From contig OZ246008.1 of NCBI GenBank assembly GCA_965230525.1, positions 2,728,001 through 2,792,000 of the forward strand: a stretch of DNA of 64,000 nucleotides. Direction: 5' to 3'. Both the position numbers and the translations under genes were made by a program. Below, one piece after another: positions 33,518 to 42,548 of this stretch. Under the pieces are notes generated by a model that worked only from the letters and a program-made list of their open reading frames with translations, made no database searches and was not told where the DNA came from. Every line of letters starts with the position of its first letter. Within the stretch, counting starts at the first letter, position 1. The DNA comes from GCA-002733465 sp965230525. GTDB taxonomy: Bacteria > Pseudomonadota > Gammaproteobacteria > Enterobacterales > Kangiellaceae.

Positions 33518-34729
33518 ATGAAACGTGTTGTGATTACAGGAATGGGAGTGGTGTCTTGCCTCGGCAATGATAAAGAAACTGTTACCCAATCACTAAAAGA
33601 CGGAAAATCTGGAATTACGTTTAACGAAAAATACAAAGAAGTTGGCCTACGCAGTCATGTGTGTGGTCGACCAGATATCGACGTTGCCGATCATATCGAT
33701 CGAAAAGTGCGCCGTTTTATGGGTGATGCAGCAGCTTACGCTTACATCTCTATGGCTCAAGCCATTGAAGACGCTGGTATTGGTGAAGACTTATTAAGTA
33801 ACCCAAGAACAGGACTAATTTTTGGTTCAGGCGGTGGTTCGCAAAAGCATCAAACAGAATCAGTTAATATCTGTTTAGAAAGAGGCGTTAAAAGAGTAGG
33901 GCCGTATGCTGTACCAAAAACCATGGCAAGCACTACCTCAGCTTGTTTGGCGACACCGTTTAAAATTAAAGGAATTAACTACACGATTTCTTCCGCGTGT
34001 GCGACAAGTGCTCATTGTATTGGAAATGCCTATGAGCAAATTCAACTCGGTAAACAAGATATTGTTTTTGCCGGTGGCGGTGAAGAAGAAGATTGGCGGT
34101 TAACCTTATTATTTGATGCAATGGGCGCATTATCATCTAAGTACAATGACACACCTGAAACAGCTTCTCGGCCCTATGACGAAACAAGAGATGGGTTTGT
34201 TATCTCATCCGGTGGTGGGGCATTAGTTCTTGAAGAATTAGAGCATGCCAAAGCACGTGGGGCAAAAATTTACGCTGAGATTGTTGGTTATGGCGCGACT
34301 TCAGATGGATACGATATGGTGGCTCCTTCGGGAGAAGGTGCAGTGCGCTGTATGCAACAAGCGATGGCAACAGTGGATGGAAATATCGATTACGTAAACA
34401 CTCACGGAACCAGCACGCCGGTTGGCGATACTGCTGAATTGAGTGCAATTAATCAGGTATTTGCAGAAAACACGCCAAAAATCGGCTCAACTAAATCTTT
34501 GGCTGGACACTCTCTGGGGGCAACCGGCGTGCATGAAGCAATCTACAGCTTATTAATGATGGAAAATGACTTCATTGCAGGTTCTGCGAACATCGAGCAT
34601 ATCGATCCAGAAGCAAAAGATTTACCCATCGTTCGAAAAACGGAAGAAGCTAAACTAAATCGAATACTATCGAATAGTTTTGGATTTGGCGGAACTAATG
34701 CAAGTTTGGTTTTTCAGCGATATGAGTAG
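33518..34729 (+). CDS. fabB: 3-oxoacyl-ACP synthase I
   Basis: This 403-residue condensing enzyme has the nucleophile Cys161 in ISSACATSAHC, the two catalytic histidines in NTHGTSTPVGD and SLAGHSLGATG, and the closing SFGFGGTNASLVF. The pairing with fabA identifies it as FabB rather than FabF. It elongates the cis-3-decenoyl-ACP made by FabA. AGAGAGGAAATAG precedes the ATG, and a strong terminator follows the gene. Confidence 0.97.
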   Translation: MKRVVITGMGVVSCLGNDKETVTQSLKDGKSGITFNEKYKEVGLRSHVCGRPDIDVADHIDRKVRRFMGDAAAYAYISMAQAIEDAGIGEDLLSNPRTGLIFGSGGGSQKHQTESVNICLERGVKRVGPYAVPKTMASTTSACLATPFKIKGINYTISSACATSAHCIGNAYEQIQLGKQDIVFAGGGEEEDWRLTLLFDAMGALSSKYNDTPETASRPYDETRDGFVISSGGGALVLEELEHAKARGAKIYAEIVGYGATSDGYDMVAPSGEGAVRCMQQAMATVDGNIDYVNTHGTSTPVGDTAELSAINQVFAENTPKIGSTKSLAGHSLGATGVHEAIYSLLMMENDFIAGSANIEHIDPEAKDLPIVRKTEEAKLNRILSNSFGFGGTNASLVFQRYE

Positions 34730-34760
34730 AGAAGGGGGCTTTTAAAAAAGTCACTCAGTA

Positions 34761-34786
34761 AAAAAGCGCCTGTAGGCGCTTTTTTT
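34761..34786 (+). terminator. Terminator after fabB
   Basis: AAAAAGCGCC and GGCGCTTTTT pair around TGTA, with T7 on the right and A-tract on the left; it could serve both strands. Confidence 0.93.
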
Positions 34787-35087
34787 ATGGTTATTTCAAT
34801 TGTATTAGTTGTATTAGTTTCGATTTCATCTGACATCTTTTTTAGGGGGAGCAAATGTATTGATCATGATCCCCTACCTTTTTTTGCTACCCCCTAGCTC
34901 AGTGTCGCACTTAAGTACGACCTACATCGATATTCGTTTGATTTTTACTCAGGCTGAAAATAAAGCGTCAGCTAGCTGAAAATAGAGCGTCAGCTATTTG
35001 AATTAGTATTTTTGCAAAAATGATACAAGTAAGTTTTTTACCACTTAAAATCAGAGCGCTAAAATTTTAATCGAATAGTTTTAAAAA
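34787..35087. other. Gap between fabB and hutI ends with a 22-bp duplication
   Basis: No gene is visible. It contains the tandem repeat at 34953-34996 and C-rich runs (CCCCTACC, TACCCCCTAG). Confidence 0.5.
34953..34996. repeat. 22-bp tandem duplication
   Basis: The units at 34953-34974 and 34975-34996 differ at one base; consensus GCTGAAAATARAGCGTCAGC plus TA. Confidence 0.9.
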
Positions 35088-36371
35088 CTACTCATTAGCT
35101 CCACTTTTATCGATCACCAATTTACCTTTCTTAATAACCCTCACACATGGATTTCCACCAATCGAATAGCTAAGCTCTGCGGGTGAGTTGATATCCCAAA
35201 ATACTAAGTCGGCTTGTTTGCCAGCTTCAACGCTGCCCAGTTTATCTTGCCAGTCGAGTGCTTTTGCGGCATTAATTGTAACTCCGCGTAGAGCTTCGGC
35301 TGGTGTTAGTTTAAATAGGGTACATGCCAAGTTTAGGGTTAATAATAATGATAAACAAGGTGAGCTTCCTGGGTTAGAATCGGTGGCAATCGCCATGGGA
35401 ATTTTGTGTTGCCTCAGGTGTTCGATGGGGGGCAATTTTGTTTCAGAAAGAAAGTAAAAAGCAGCGGGAAGCAATGTAGCCACGGTACCACTTTGAGCTA
35501 AGTGTGTAATATCATTTTCAGAAAGGTATTCAAGGTGATCGACCGACCAGGCACCGTAATGGCTGGCTAGTTTTGAACCACCAAGATTTGAAAGTTGTTC
35601 AGCATGTAATTTTACTGGTAAGCCAAGTGATTTAGCTGCGTCAAAAACTTTTTGCGTTTGTGACAGTGAAAAACCAATGCCTTCGCAAAATGCATCAACA
35701 CAATCAATCAAACCTTCGTCATGTAAGGTTGGCATCATGTTGTCACAGACTAAATCGATGTACTGATCTGGGGAATCCTTGTATTCAGCCGGTACGGCAT
35801 GCGCACCCAAAAAGGTTTTACTCACATCCAAATGAGAGTATCGACCTATCTCATCTGCCACTTGCAACATTTTTCTTTCGGTGTTCAAATCAAGTCCATA
35901 TCCTGACTTAATTTCAATTCCCGTCACACCTTCGTCCGCTAAATAGCTAAGACGTTTTGCAGCTAATTTGAAGAGCTGTTCTTTGTCTGTCTCTCGAGTG
36001 GCTTTTACCGTTGAAACAATGCCGCCGCCGGCTTTTGCGATTGCTTCATAACTTGCGCCATTGAGTCGCATTTCAAATTCGTTGGCGCGATTTCCACCGT
36101 ACACAAGATGGGTATGACAATCGATCAAGCCTGGGGTAACCCAACAGCCGTTACCATCAATCGCCTGTTCAGTTTCGAGTTGAGTAATTGATGGATCATC
36201 TTTTTGATAAACCGCTGCAATGGTTTCACCTTTAATACAAATTACCGCATTTTTAATTGTGCCGTAATTCTCCCGATTGGTCTTATCTTGATCCGGCTTA
36301 TTCTGAACAGACTCATCCGACATGGTGGCTAGATGGATATTGTGTATGATGAGATCATATATTTCTGGCAT
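35088..36371 (-). CDS. hutI: Imidazolonepropionase
   Basis: This 427-residue amidohydrolase has the metal site in GLIDCHTHLVYGG, the HutI-specific NEFEMRLNGASYEAIAKAGGGI, the later His ligands (LGAHAVPAEY, LHAEQLSN) and the Asp in IATDSNPGSSP. It hydrolyses imidazolonepropionate to formiminoglutamate in histidine breakdown. It is divergent from hutF with only 42 bp between start codons, so both are probably controlled from one short region. A 13-residue Gln/Asp-rich insertion after residue 20 is unusual. Confidence 0.95.
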   Translation of the reverse strand: MPEIYDLIIHNIHLATMSDESVQNKPDQDKTNRENYGTIKNAVICIKGETIAAVYQKDDPSITQLETEQAIDGNGCWVTPGLIDCHTHLVYGGNRANEFEMRLNGASYEAIAKAGGGIVSTVKATRETDKEQLFKLAAKRLSYLADEGVTGIEIKSGYGLDLNTERKMLQVADEIGRYSHLDVSKTFLGAHAVPAEYKDSPDQYIDLVCDNMMPTLHDEGLIDCVDAFCEGIGFSLSQTQKVFDAAKSLGLPVKLHAEQLSNLGGSKLASHYGAWSVDHLEYLSENDITHLAQSGTVATLLPAAFYFLSETKLPPIEHLRQHKIPMAIATDSNPGSSPCLSLLLTLNLACTLFKLTPAEALRGVTINAAKALDWQDKLGSVEAGKQADLVFWDINSPAELSYSIGGNPCVRVIKKGKLVIDKSGANE

Positions 36372-36413
36372 AATCTTGAGTTTCTTGTGGTCGCTAAAAT
36401 AAGCACTAAACGA

Positions 36414-37799
36414 ATGACAAAATTATACGCTGAAAATATTCTAATTGGCAGTCAATGGCAGTCAGATAAAACACTGGTTCTCGACAAAGCTGGCAACATC
36501 GTCGCCATCGATACGGGAAAAGCAGAGGGAGCGATTGAACTGAAAGGGCCAGTGATACCCGGCATGCCAAATTGTCACTCTCACGCTTTTCAAAGAGCCT
36601 TTGCGGGGTATTCAGAGTTTCGTCAATTTGATGCGAATGGGATAGCGGCCAGTGATAGCTTTTGGAGCTGGCGGGATATTATGTATCGGTTTGTCGCAGA
36701 AATGAAGCCAGACGATCTCAATACCGTCGCGAAATTCTTGTACATAGAAATGCTGAAGGCTGGTTACACCAGTGTTGCAGAGTTTCATTACCTTCATCAT
36801 CAAGTGGGGAATGTTAGCTATGATGATCCTGCGGAAATGTCGCATCAGGTAATTGACGCTGCATCCTCAGTAGGCATTGGCTTGACCCATTTGCCCGTAC
36901 TTTATACTTATGCCGGTTTTGGTGAGCAACCGCCTTCTCCTGCACAAGGCCGATTTATTCATCAAACCGATGCTTTTATCAAGTTGCTAGAGCAGTTACA
37001 GCACCAATATGCTGATCGAGCTAATTTTAAACTCGGCATTGCGCCTCATTCATTGCGAGCGGTAAGTGAAAAACAGCTTCATGAAGTCGTCGAGAGTGTC
37101 AGGCAATTGGATAAAAGTGCCCCGATTCACATTCATATTGCAGAGCAAACTAAAGAAGTTGAAGATTGTTTAAATTATTATCAGCAGCGACCTGTTGAGT
37201 GGCTGCTAAACCAGTTTCAACTGGACTCTCACTGGTGTTTAATTCATGCCACTCATTTGTCTAATGATGAGCTTACTCGATTGGCAAAATCAAGTGCGAT
37301 TGGGGGAATTTGTCCAACAACAGAAGCTAATTTGGGCGATGGAATTTTTCCTACTCAGGCATTTATTTCGCTGGGCGGCCAGCTGGCAATTGGGTCCGAC
37401 TCTCACATAGCAATTAATATTGCTGATGAACTCAGGCTGTTAGAATATGGTCAGCGACTTACCCAACACCAAAGAGCATTGCTCGTCAGTCCAGACTGCC
37501 CCTCGGTTGGCCAGTATCTATACACTAAAGCCGCTAGCGATGGTGCTAAGGCATTAAGTCAAAATGTGGGTGAAATTAAAATAGGAAAAAGGGCTGATTT
37601 AGTGGTTCTTGATCCTGAACATCCGTCGTTATTTGCCAAGACAAAAAGTCAAATCCTCGATGCAGCAATTTTTGCTTGCAGCCATCTTCCCGTTAAAGAT
37701 GTGTTTGTGGCTGGCAAGCAAGTGATATCAGACGGTGAGCATCTGCAAACTCAAAGTGCTACTAAAGACTATAAGCAAGTGCTAGCGCGACTTGCCTAG
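36414..37799 (+). CDS. hutF: Formimidoylglutamate deiminase
   Basis: The ATG at 36414 gives a 461-residue protein; the frame reaches back to 36333 inside hutI, which is less plausible. HutF motifs are clear: GMPNCHSHAFQRAFAGY, SFWSWRDIMYRFV, HSLRAVSE, IHIAEQ and IGSDSHIAINIADELR. HutF deiminates formiminoglutamate to formylglutamate, marking the five-step histidine pathway that ends with HutG-type hydrolysis. hutU, hutH and hutG are not in the window. Confidence 0.95.
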   Translation: MTKLYAENILIGSQWQSDKTLVLDKAGNIVAIDTGKAEGAIELKGPVIPGMPNCHSHAFQRAFAGYSEFRQFDANGIAASDSFWSWRDIMYRFVAEMKPDDLNTVAKFLYIEMLKAGYTSVAEFHYLHHQVGNVSYDDPAEMSHQVIDAASSVGIGLTHLPVLYTYAGFGEQPPSPAQGRFIHQTDAFIKLLEQLQHQYADRANFKLGIAPHSLRAVSEKQLHEVVESVRQLDKSAPIHIHIAEQTKEVEDCLNYYQQRPVEWLLNQFQLDSHWCLIHATHLSNDELTRLAKSSAIGGICPTTEANLGDGIFPTQAFISLGGQLAIGSDSHIAINIADELRLLEYGQRLTQHQRALLVSPDCPSVGQYLYTKAASDGAKALSQNVGEIKIGKRADLVVLDPEHPSLFAKTKSQILDAAIFACSHLPVKDVFVAGKQVISDGEHLQTQSATKDYKQVLARLA

Positions 37800-37824
37800 T
37801 TGTTTTACTCTGAATCGGACGTTT

Positions 37825-37872
37825 GCTATTAGACGATAGCTATTAGACATTAGCTATCAGACGACTGCTATA
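37825..37872. repeat. 14-bp tandem repeat
   Basis: Units GCTATTAGACGATA (37825), GCTATTAGACATTA (37839) and GCTATCAGACGACT (37853) plus a partial GCTATAAG follow each other after hutF, where the two genes converge. Confidence 0.82.
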
Positions 37873-37952
37873 AGCTGTTTGGCATAAGGTGATTTGTATA
37901 AAATGCTTGATAGAAAACAGTGGGATTTCTTCTAGCTTGGTTTTTATATTGA

Positions 37953-39287
37953 CTAACGAGAAAACACCATCCAGCGACGCAGCAATAATACCGCTGCCGT
38001 AGACAAGCCAAAAATCATTCCAATCCAATATCCTTGTGCTTGCATATTTTGGATCTCTGCTAAATAGTAACCCGTTGGAAAGCCGACCAGCCAGTAAGAA
38101 ATAGCAGTAATAATCATCGGAATTTTTGTATCTTTAAGCCCTCTTAAAGCACCGGCACTAGACACTTGCAGTCCGTCTGAAAATTGAAACAGCGCGGCAA
38201 AAAATAACAATCCGACGGCAAGTTCTGACAGCCCCGTTTCCGATGTATAAATGCTGACCAAAAGCGTTGGGATACTGATCATCATGATTGCCGATAGTGC
38301 CATAATCGCCACACAGGTACCGATACCGGTGTAACCTGCGATTCTTAATGACGCGCGGTCATGTTTTCCTTGAAAATAAGAAACTCTTGCAGTGATAGCT
38401 TGCGAAAGTCCCAGCGGGATCATAAACGTTAATGAGGCAATATTAACGGCAATCTGATGGGCGCCCATCACTTCGACTGGATACCGAGCAATCATTAATG
38501 CCACTGCGGCGAACATAGTAATTTCAAATCCTAAAGTTATCGCTACCGGAAAGCCAAGCGCTAAAATTGCTTTAAATTCTATCCAGTCGGGAATTTGTAT
38601 TGATTTGAACAATGCCAGTTCTGCATATTTTTTGGCACACAAAGTGTAAAGCAGCATGCCGATAAACATTAAGGTCCAGATCAATCCCGTAGCGTAACCT
38701 ACACCAACAGCACCCATTTCCTGCAGGCCAAATCCTCCGTACATGAACCAATAATTAAATAATACGTTAAAGGGGATAGAGATAACGGTAATGACCATTA
38801 CCGCGGTGGTTGAAAACATTCCTTCATTGCAAAATCGCAGTGCGAAAAACAACAGTAAGCTAGGCATGCCCCATTGAGTGGCGCTTAAATAACCAAAGGC
38901 TAAATCCGCAACTTGGGTTTCGATCCCTAACGCGGCCAAAACAAATTTTGAATTTAACAACAATAAAATTGCTACCGGCGAAAAAACCACCGCCAATATA
39001 ATACTTGCTTGAAAATGAGTTTTTAATTTCTCGAGCTTACCTGCGCCGCGAAAATGAGCAACCAGGGGGTTAAAAGCCAGAAACAACCCCAGAAAAAAAA
39101 TAAGTACAGGTTGCAGAAGGCTGGTACCAATTGCGATCGCTGCAAGCGCAACGGGGCTATAATGCCCGGCCATCACAGTATCAATAAACCCCATGGCCAT
39201 TTGAGCAAGTTGTGAAAGTACCGCAGGGATCCCGATGGGTGCGAGCTGCTTTAGTTCTTTCTTAAACTGAGAAAACATCATGGTCAA
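37953..39287 (-). CDS. MATE-family multidrug exporter (NorM-like)
   Basis: This 444-residue protein has twelve hydrophobic helices in two MatE repeats. PAVLSQLAQMAMGFIDTVMAGHYSPVALAAIAIG is the typical first-repeat motif region (seen here in segments), and VMGAHQIAVNIASLTFMIPLGLSQA is the second-repeat counterpart. MATE exporters use Na+ or H+ gradients to expel cationic drugs. Length is close to NorM (456). It stands as a single gene, convergent with hutF. Confidence 0.93.
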   Translation of the reverse strand: MTMMFSQFKKELKQLAPIGIPAVLSQLAQMAMGFIDTVMAGHYSPVALAAIAIGTSLLQPVLIFFLGLFLAFNPLVAHFRGAGKLEKLKTHFQASIILAVVFSPVAILLLLNSKFVLAALGIETQVADLAFGYLSATQWGMPSLLLFFALRFCNEGMFSTTAVMVITVISIPFNVLFNYWFMYGGFGLQEMGAVGVGYATGLIWTLMFIGMLLYTLCAKKYAELALFKSIQIPDWIEFKAILALGFPVAITLGFEITMFAAVALMIARYPVEVMGAHQIAVNIASLTFMIPLGLSQAITARVSYFQGKHDRASLRIAGYTGIGTCVAIMALSAIMMISIPTLLVSIYTSETGLSELAVGLLFFAALFQFSDGLQVSSAGALRGLKDTKIPMIITAISYWLVGFPTGYYLAEIQNMQAQGYWIGMIFGLSTAAVLLLRRWMVFSR

Positions 39288-39416
39288 ATTAACATCTCGA
39301 TTGCTCAGCTCAAGGCTTGGCTCAAATAAAGTTGATAAGTCAAATTTTAAGTGTTTGGATTATATCCTGATCAGTATTTCAATCGACAATAACTTTAGGA
39401 ATTAAAGTGATTAAAG

Positions 39417-40214
39417 TTAAAAAGATTGCTTTACTTTCACGTAGTAGTATCGGGTTTTATGATCAGCCATTCGAGTACTGTATTTACCCGTTTGCTGTTG
39501 GGTATTTTGTTCGCTTGAAGCAAGCAGGGTCCATTGGTTGGTTGGGGCGAGAATTTGGCTGGTTGCGGACGAGGTGTTAATGTTTCTTGAGTCGGTTGTT
39601 TGTCGCTGTTGCTGGTAAGCAGAGGCTTTAATGGCGACTTTATCTTCTCCGGCAGCTGTCACACTAATGTACACGCCGCTTTGTACTTTTTTACGACCAG
39701 AGCTAGGAATTAAGTGACCATACTGATTAATCAGTTTTACCTCAGGATAGCTCTCGCCCGTATTGATAAAGCCTTGATAGTTTTCTATCAATCGGACGAC
39801 AAACTCACGGTCATCAGCCAGCATTTGGTCAGTTCGATATTTTTTAACAATCGCTTTTTGTTGGCTTTGCTCACTGGTACCTCTTAATTGTAATTGACTA
39901 GTTTGCTGGTGATTTTTCAATGGCACACTAGTAATCCTAAGTTGTACTAGGTATTCTTTAAAGGGAGTGTCTAAATCAGCGAGCATTTGTTTTACTTTTA
40001 TATTGTCTGCGGGCTCGCCGCTAACAATCAGTTTAAAGTCCGCGGCGGAGAGCGATGTTTTTGCCGATAAATGAGGTTTGATTATTGGAATTAACTTTTC
40101 TGCAGGTTGGTGTTTTAGCTGGTAGATAAAAACTTCGGCTAACAAACTACTGGAAAGGGTCAATAATCCTAATAAGGTCGGCCAAATTAGACATTTGGTC
40201 ATGCAACGCTTCAT
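39417..40214 (-). CDS. Periplasmic protein with secretin N-like domain
   Basis: This 265-residue protein has a signal peptide (cleavage near LLAE, residue 27). Residues 28-85 (VFIYQLKHQPAEKLIPIIKP, FKLIVSGEPADNIKVKQMLA) follow the fold pattern of the secretin/NolW N-domain, but there is no secretin pore domain. The remainder is Gln- and Ser-rich with beta strands. It may be a soluble relative that binds a secretin or pilus part; this is inference. It is the last gene of the leftward purB cluster. Confidence 0.68.
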   Translation of the reverse strand: MKRCMTKCLIWPTLLGLLTLSSSLLAEVFIYQLKHQPAEKLIPIIKPHLSAKTSLSAADFKLIVSGEPADNIKVKQMLADLDTPFKEYLVQLRITSVPLKNHQQTSQLQLRGTSEQSQQKAIVKKYRTDQMLADDREFVVRLIENYQGFINTGESYPEVKLINQYGHLIPSSGRKKVQSGVYISVTAAGEDKVAIKASAYQQQRQTTDSRNINTSSATSQILAPTNQWTLLASSEQNTQQQTGKYSTRMADHKTRYYYVKVKQSF

Positions 40215-40258
40215 AAAAAATAACTCCCTTCAGTAACTATCAAATCAGGATTAGCGAA

Positions 40259-40801
40259 TTAAAGATGCAGTGCCCGCAAGAAACTTGCCGGAGGGCTTTG
40301 CTGCCAAATTTCATCGAACCATTTTACTTTTTCTTTCACCAGAGAGTTGGGAAGTTCTGCATATTCGGCTTCGTATCGCTCAATATTATGCCGATGGATA
40401 ATCCGTTTGTTATCAGCCAAATAAAAACCAAAAAAGTTTTCGTGGTGATCTTTGGGAACTAATCTAATTTCGACAAAACTAGAAAATCTTTGTGCCAAAC
40501 TGACTAACCGGTGATCAACACCACGCAGGTAGGCATCATCATAAATTAATAATTCAACTTTACTTGCCCGTGACCTTTTTATAAATTCGATAAATTGCTT
40601 TTCAATCAAACGATCGTTGAGAACTCTCGGATCAAGATCTTTACTATAAACACGAATCACTCGCTGGGCACTTGAAAATAACCGTTCAGACTCCGCTTTG
40701 AATTCGTTAAGGCTATCAATTCGTTTGCGCTCGCCCAACGTTTTGTCCGAGCCATTGTTATCCGCGATTGGACTAGATTGTTCGTTTTCAGTGGAAGACA
40801 T
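40259..40801 (-). CDS. Conserved cytoplasmic protein, PLD-like fold (DUF7931-type)
   Basis: This 180-residue protein has a disordered polar N-terminus and a conserved core (FKAESERLFSSAQRVIRVYS, FIKRSRASKVELLIYDD, HRLVSLAQRFSSFVEIRL, NKRIIHRHNIERYEA). The pattern resembles one half of a phospholipase-D fold without the HKD motif, as in proteins recently filed under DUF7931. No catalytic function is supported. Position next to a GNAT gene and roxA downstream of purB is common in gammaproteobacteria. Confidence 0.7.
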   Translation of the reverse strand: MSSTENEQSSPIADNNGSDKTLGERKRIDSLNEFKAESERLFSSAQRVIRVYSKDLDPRVLNDRLIEKQFIEFIKRSRASKVELLIYDDAYLRGVDHRLVSLAQRFSSFVEIRLVPKDHHENFFGFYLADNKRIIHRHNIERYEAEYAELPNSLVKEKVKWFDEIWQQSPPASFLRALHL

Positions 40802-40869
40802 CGATTACCTAGCTACCTTGGTTAAGAATTTAACACTTGATGGTGATGATGTTATTGGAATTTTGCCAA

Positions 40870-41313
40870 TTAGGCTAGTTTTCTTGCCAGCATTTGATGA
40901 GGAACACCTTGCTTCATATAGACAGGGCCCGCTGATTTAAACTTTTGCATATTATAAAATGGGTGATCACTGAGTTCAGCATTGAGGGAAATATCTTTGA
41001 GGTTGTGCGCTTTGCCGATGTTAATTAAGGTATTGAACAGTTTTGTACCAATGCCTAACCCTCGGTAGGGGAGTAAGACTGCGAGTCGGCCGATTCGACC
41101 GTGTTCGGTAATTCGACCACAACCGACTATCTTACCCTCTGGGTCGCTGACTACAACATGAAAGCACTCATTGTCGTCTAAATCACAAAGAACATTATCA
41201 CGTATGTGCTGCTCAATCATAAAAACTCGATGCCTAATATCTAATATATCTCGACTCGACTCTTGCCAAGTCGTACGCTGAAACTGGAATGATCGAATTC
41301 GGTTAGTTTTCAT
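40870..41313 (-). CDS. GNAT-family N-acetyltransferase
   Basis: The ATG at 41313 gives 147 residues; a GTG at 41349 would add 12. The acetyl-CoA binding motif A is seen in GRIGRLAVLLPYRGLGIGTKLFNTLI, with the upstream beta strands ECFHVVVSDPEGKIVGCGRI. YNMQKFKSAGPVYMKQGVPHQMLARKL matches the ElaA/YjcF-like acyltransferase end. The substrate is unknown. It lies 11-50 bp after roxA in the same direction. Confidence 0.85.
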   Translation of the reverse strand: MKTNRIRSFQFQRTTWQESSRDILDIRHRVFMIEQHIRDNVLCDLDDNECFHVVVSDPEGKIVGCGRITEHGRIGRLAVLLPYRGLGIGTKLFNTLINIGKAHNLKDISLNAELSDHPFYNMQKFKSAGPVYMKQGVPHQMLARKLA

Positions 41314-41360
41314 GTCAGCACTAGAGATAATTATCTGGTCAAGTTGCACCGTTTTTTAAT

Positions 41361-42503
41361 TTATTTAACTCGTTTTACATACCCTCTATTAACAAGATTA
41401 GCTAAATCTTCTGGAAAATCAACAGCATTTGGTGATTTTTTAAACAATTTTATCGGACATTCTGCAAAATTAACTAATTTTTCTACCGCGGTTATTAAAT
41501 ATTTTTCGAAAATAAAATCTTCGCCCTCGATAGAAACCACTATTTTATCGTCACGGCGATAACAGACTGGCGTAAGTTGAGTGTCGAGTTGAATCAGTGA
41601 GCTTTCAATAACTGATTGAATTTCAAAGTGATTTTCATCCGTTATGACTCCAAGTTTAGATAAACTAAGTTGGCGACTTAATAGTCGCCTGATTCGATCG
41701 GGATCTTCTGATAAGTTTTTTAATTGGCTTTGAGCCCAAATCACCAGTTGCTCGTCGAGTTGATTGTTGTGAATAGGGTTTTGCCGGTATTTATCCGAAA
41801 AAAATTCACCAGATTGATTGGATTCGTGTAAGTCTTCTGTCAAAAGTGTGAGTAACTGCTTGGTTTCCGGGGTTCGGTAGCCGACTGAGTAGCCGATGGA
41901 AGGCCCACAGGAAATGCTCCAATGCGCTGTTTTTGGGGGCACATACAGCATATCGCCCGGCGATAATACAATATCAATGGTTGGGGTAAAATCGGCCAGT
42001 TGAAATAACCCGTTGGCAACCTCCATTTGTTGACCGACTTGGCCTGGTTCGCCGACTCGCCAGCGACGTTTCCCGCTACCTTGTATTAAGAAAACATCAA
42101 AATTGTCGAAATGTGGGCCGACTCCGCCCTGATCGGTGGCGTAACTTACCATCAAGTCATCAAAGCGCCATTTTGGTATGAAGTTGAAGTGTTCTAATAA
42201 AGCACGAGTTTCGGCAATCCAACTATCCACTGACTGAACCAGCAAAGTCCAATTGGAATCAGGGAGTTGACTGTAGTCTTCCGAAGCAAATGGACCATGG
42301 GAAAGTTGCCATTGTTGCAGTGCCGGATTGAATTGAATCAAGCGACTCTCTATATCTTCTTCTAAAGATAAGCCTGCAAGTTGCTCTGGGGATAGAAAGT
42401 TTGGGAAATCAGCGAAAGCGTTATTAAAAACGCAGGGCTTCTTTTGCCAATATTGAGATAAAAAAGCTTGCTTGTCGAGTTGCTGAAATGGAATTGAATA
42501 CAT
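41361..42503 (-). CDS. roxA: JmjC/cupin ribosomal oxygenase (YcfD/RoxA-like)
   Basis: This 380-residue protein shows the JmjC-type iron site: His and Asp in GPHFDNFDVFLIQGSGKRRW and the distal His in PPKTAHWSISCGPSIGYSVG. PGDMLYVPP is the conserved turn before it. E. coli YcfD hydroxylates an arginine of ribosomal protein L16 using 2-oxoglutarate and O2; length and motif order match. It follows purB by 45 bp with two alternative hairpins in the gap. Confidence 0.9.
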   Translation of the reverse strand: MYSIPFQQLDKQAFLSQYWQKKPCVFNNAFADFPNFLSPEQLAGLSLEEDIESRLIQFNPALQQWQLSHGPFASEDYSQLPDSNWTLLVQSVDSWIAETRALLEHFNFIPKWRFDDLMVSYATDQGGVGPHFDNFDVFLIQGSGKRRWRVGEPGQVGQQMEVANGLFQLADFTPTIDIVLSPGDMLYVPPKTAHWSISCGPSIGYSVGYRTPETKQLLTLLTEDLHESNQSGEFFSDKYRQNPIHNNQLDEQLVIWAQSQLKNLSEDPDRIRRLLSRQLSLSKLGVITDENHFEIQSVIESSLIQLDTQLTPVCYRRDDKIVVSIEGEDFIFEKYLITAVEKLVNFAECPIKLFKKSPNAVDFPEDLANLVNRGYVKRVK

Positions 42504-42506
42504 GCT

Positions 42507-42539
42507 GATTAAGGCGCTTAATCTTAGGGATCAAGCGCC
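42507..42539 (-). promoter_or_regulatory. Two mutually exclusive hairpins before roxA
   Basis: On the minus strand GGCGCTT (42539-42533) pairs with AAGCGCC (42519-42513); alternatively GATTAAG (42523-42517) pairs with CTTAATC (42513-42507) around CGC. The two share bases, and the second ends three bases before the roxA ATG. No clear Shine-Dalgarno is visible between. Confidence 0.5.
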
Positions 42540-42548
42540 ATAATTTAC

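Noticed and set aside
40265..40462. Plus-strand frames opposite the purB cluster
   Set aside because: They lie antisense to conserved genes and have no start signals or recognisable product.
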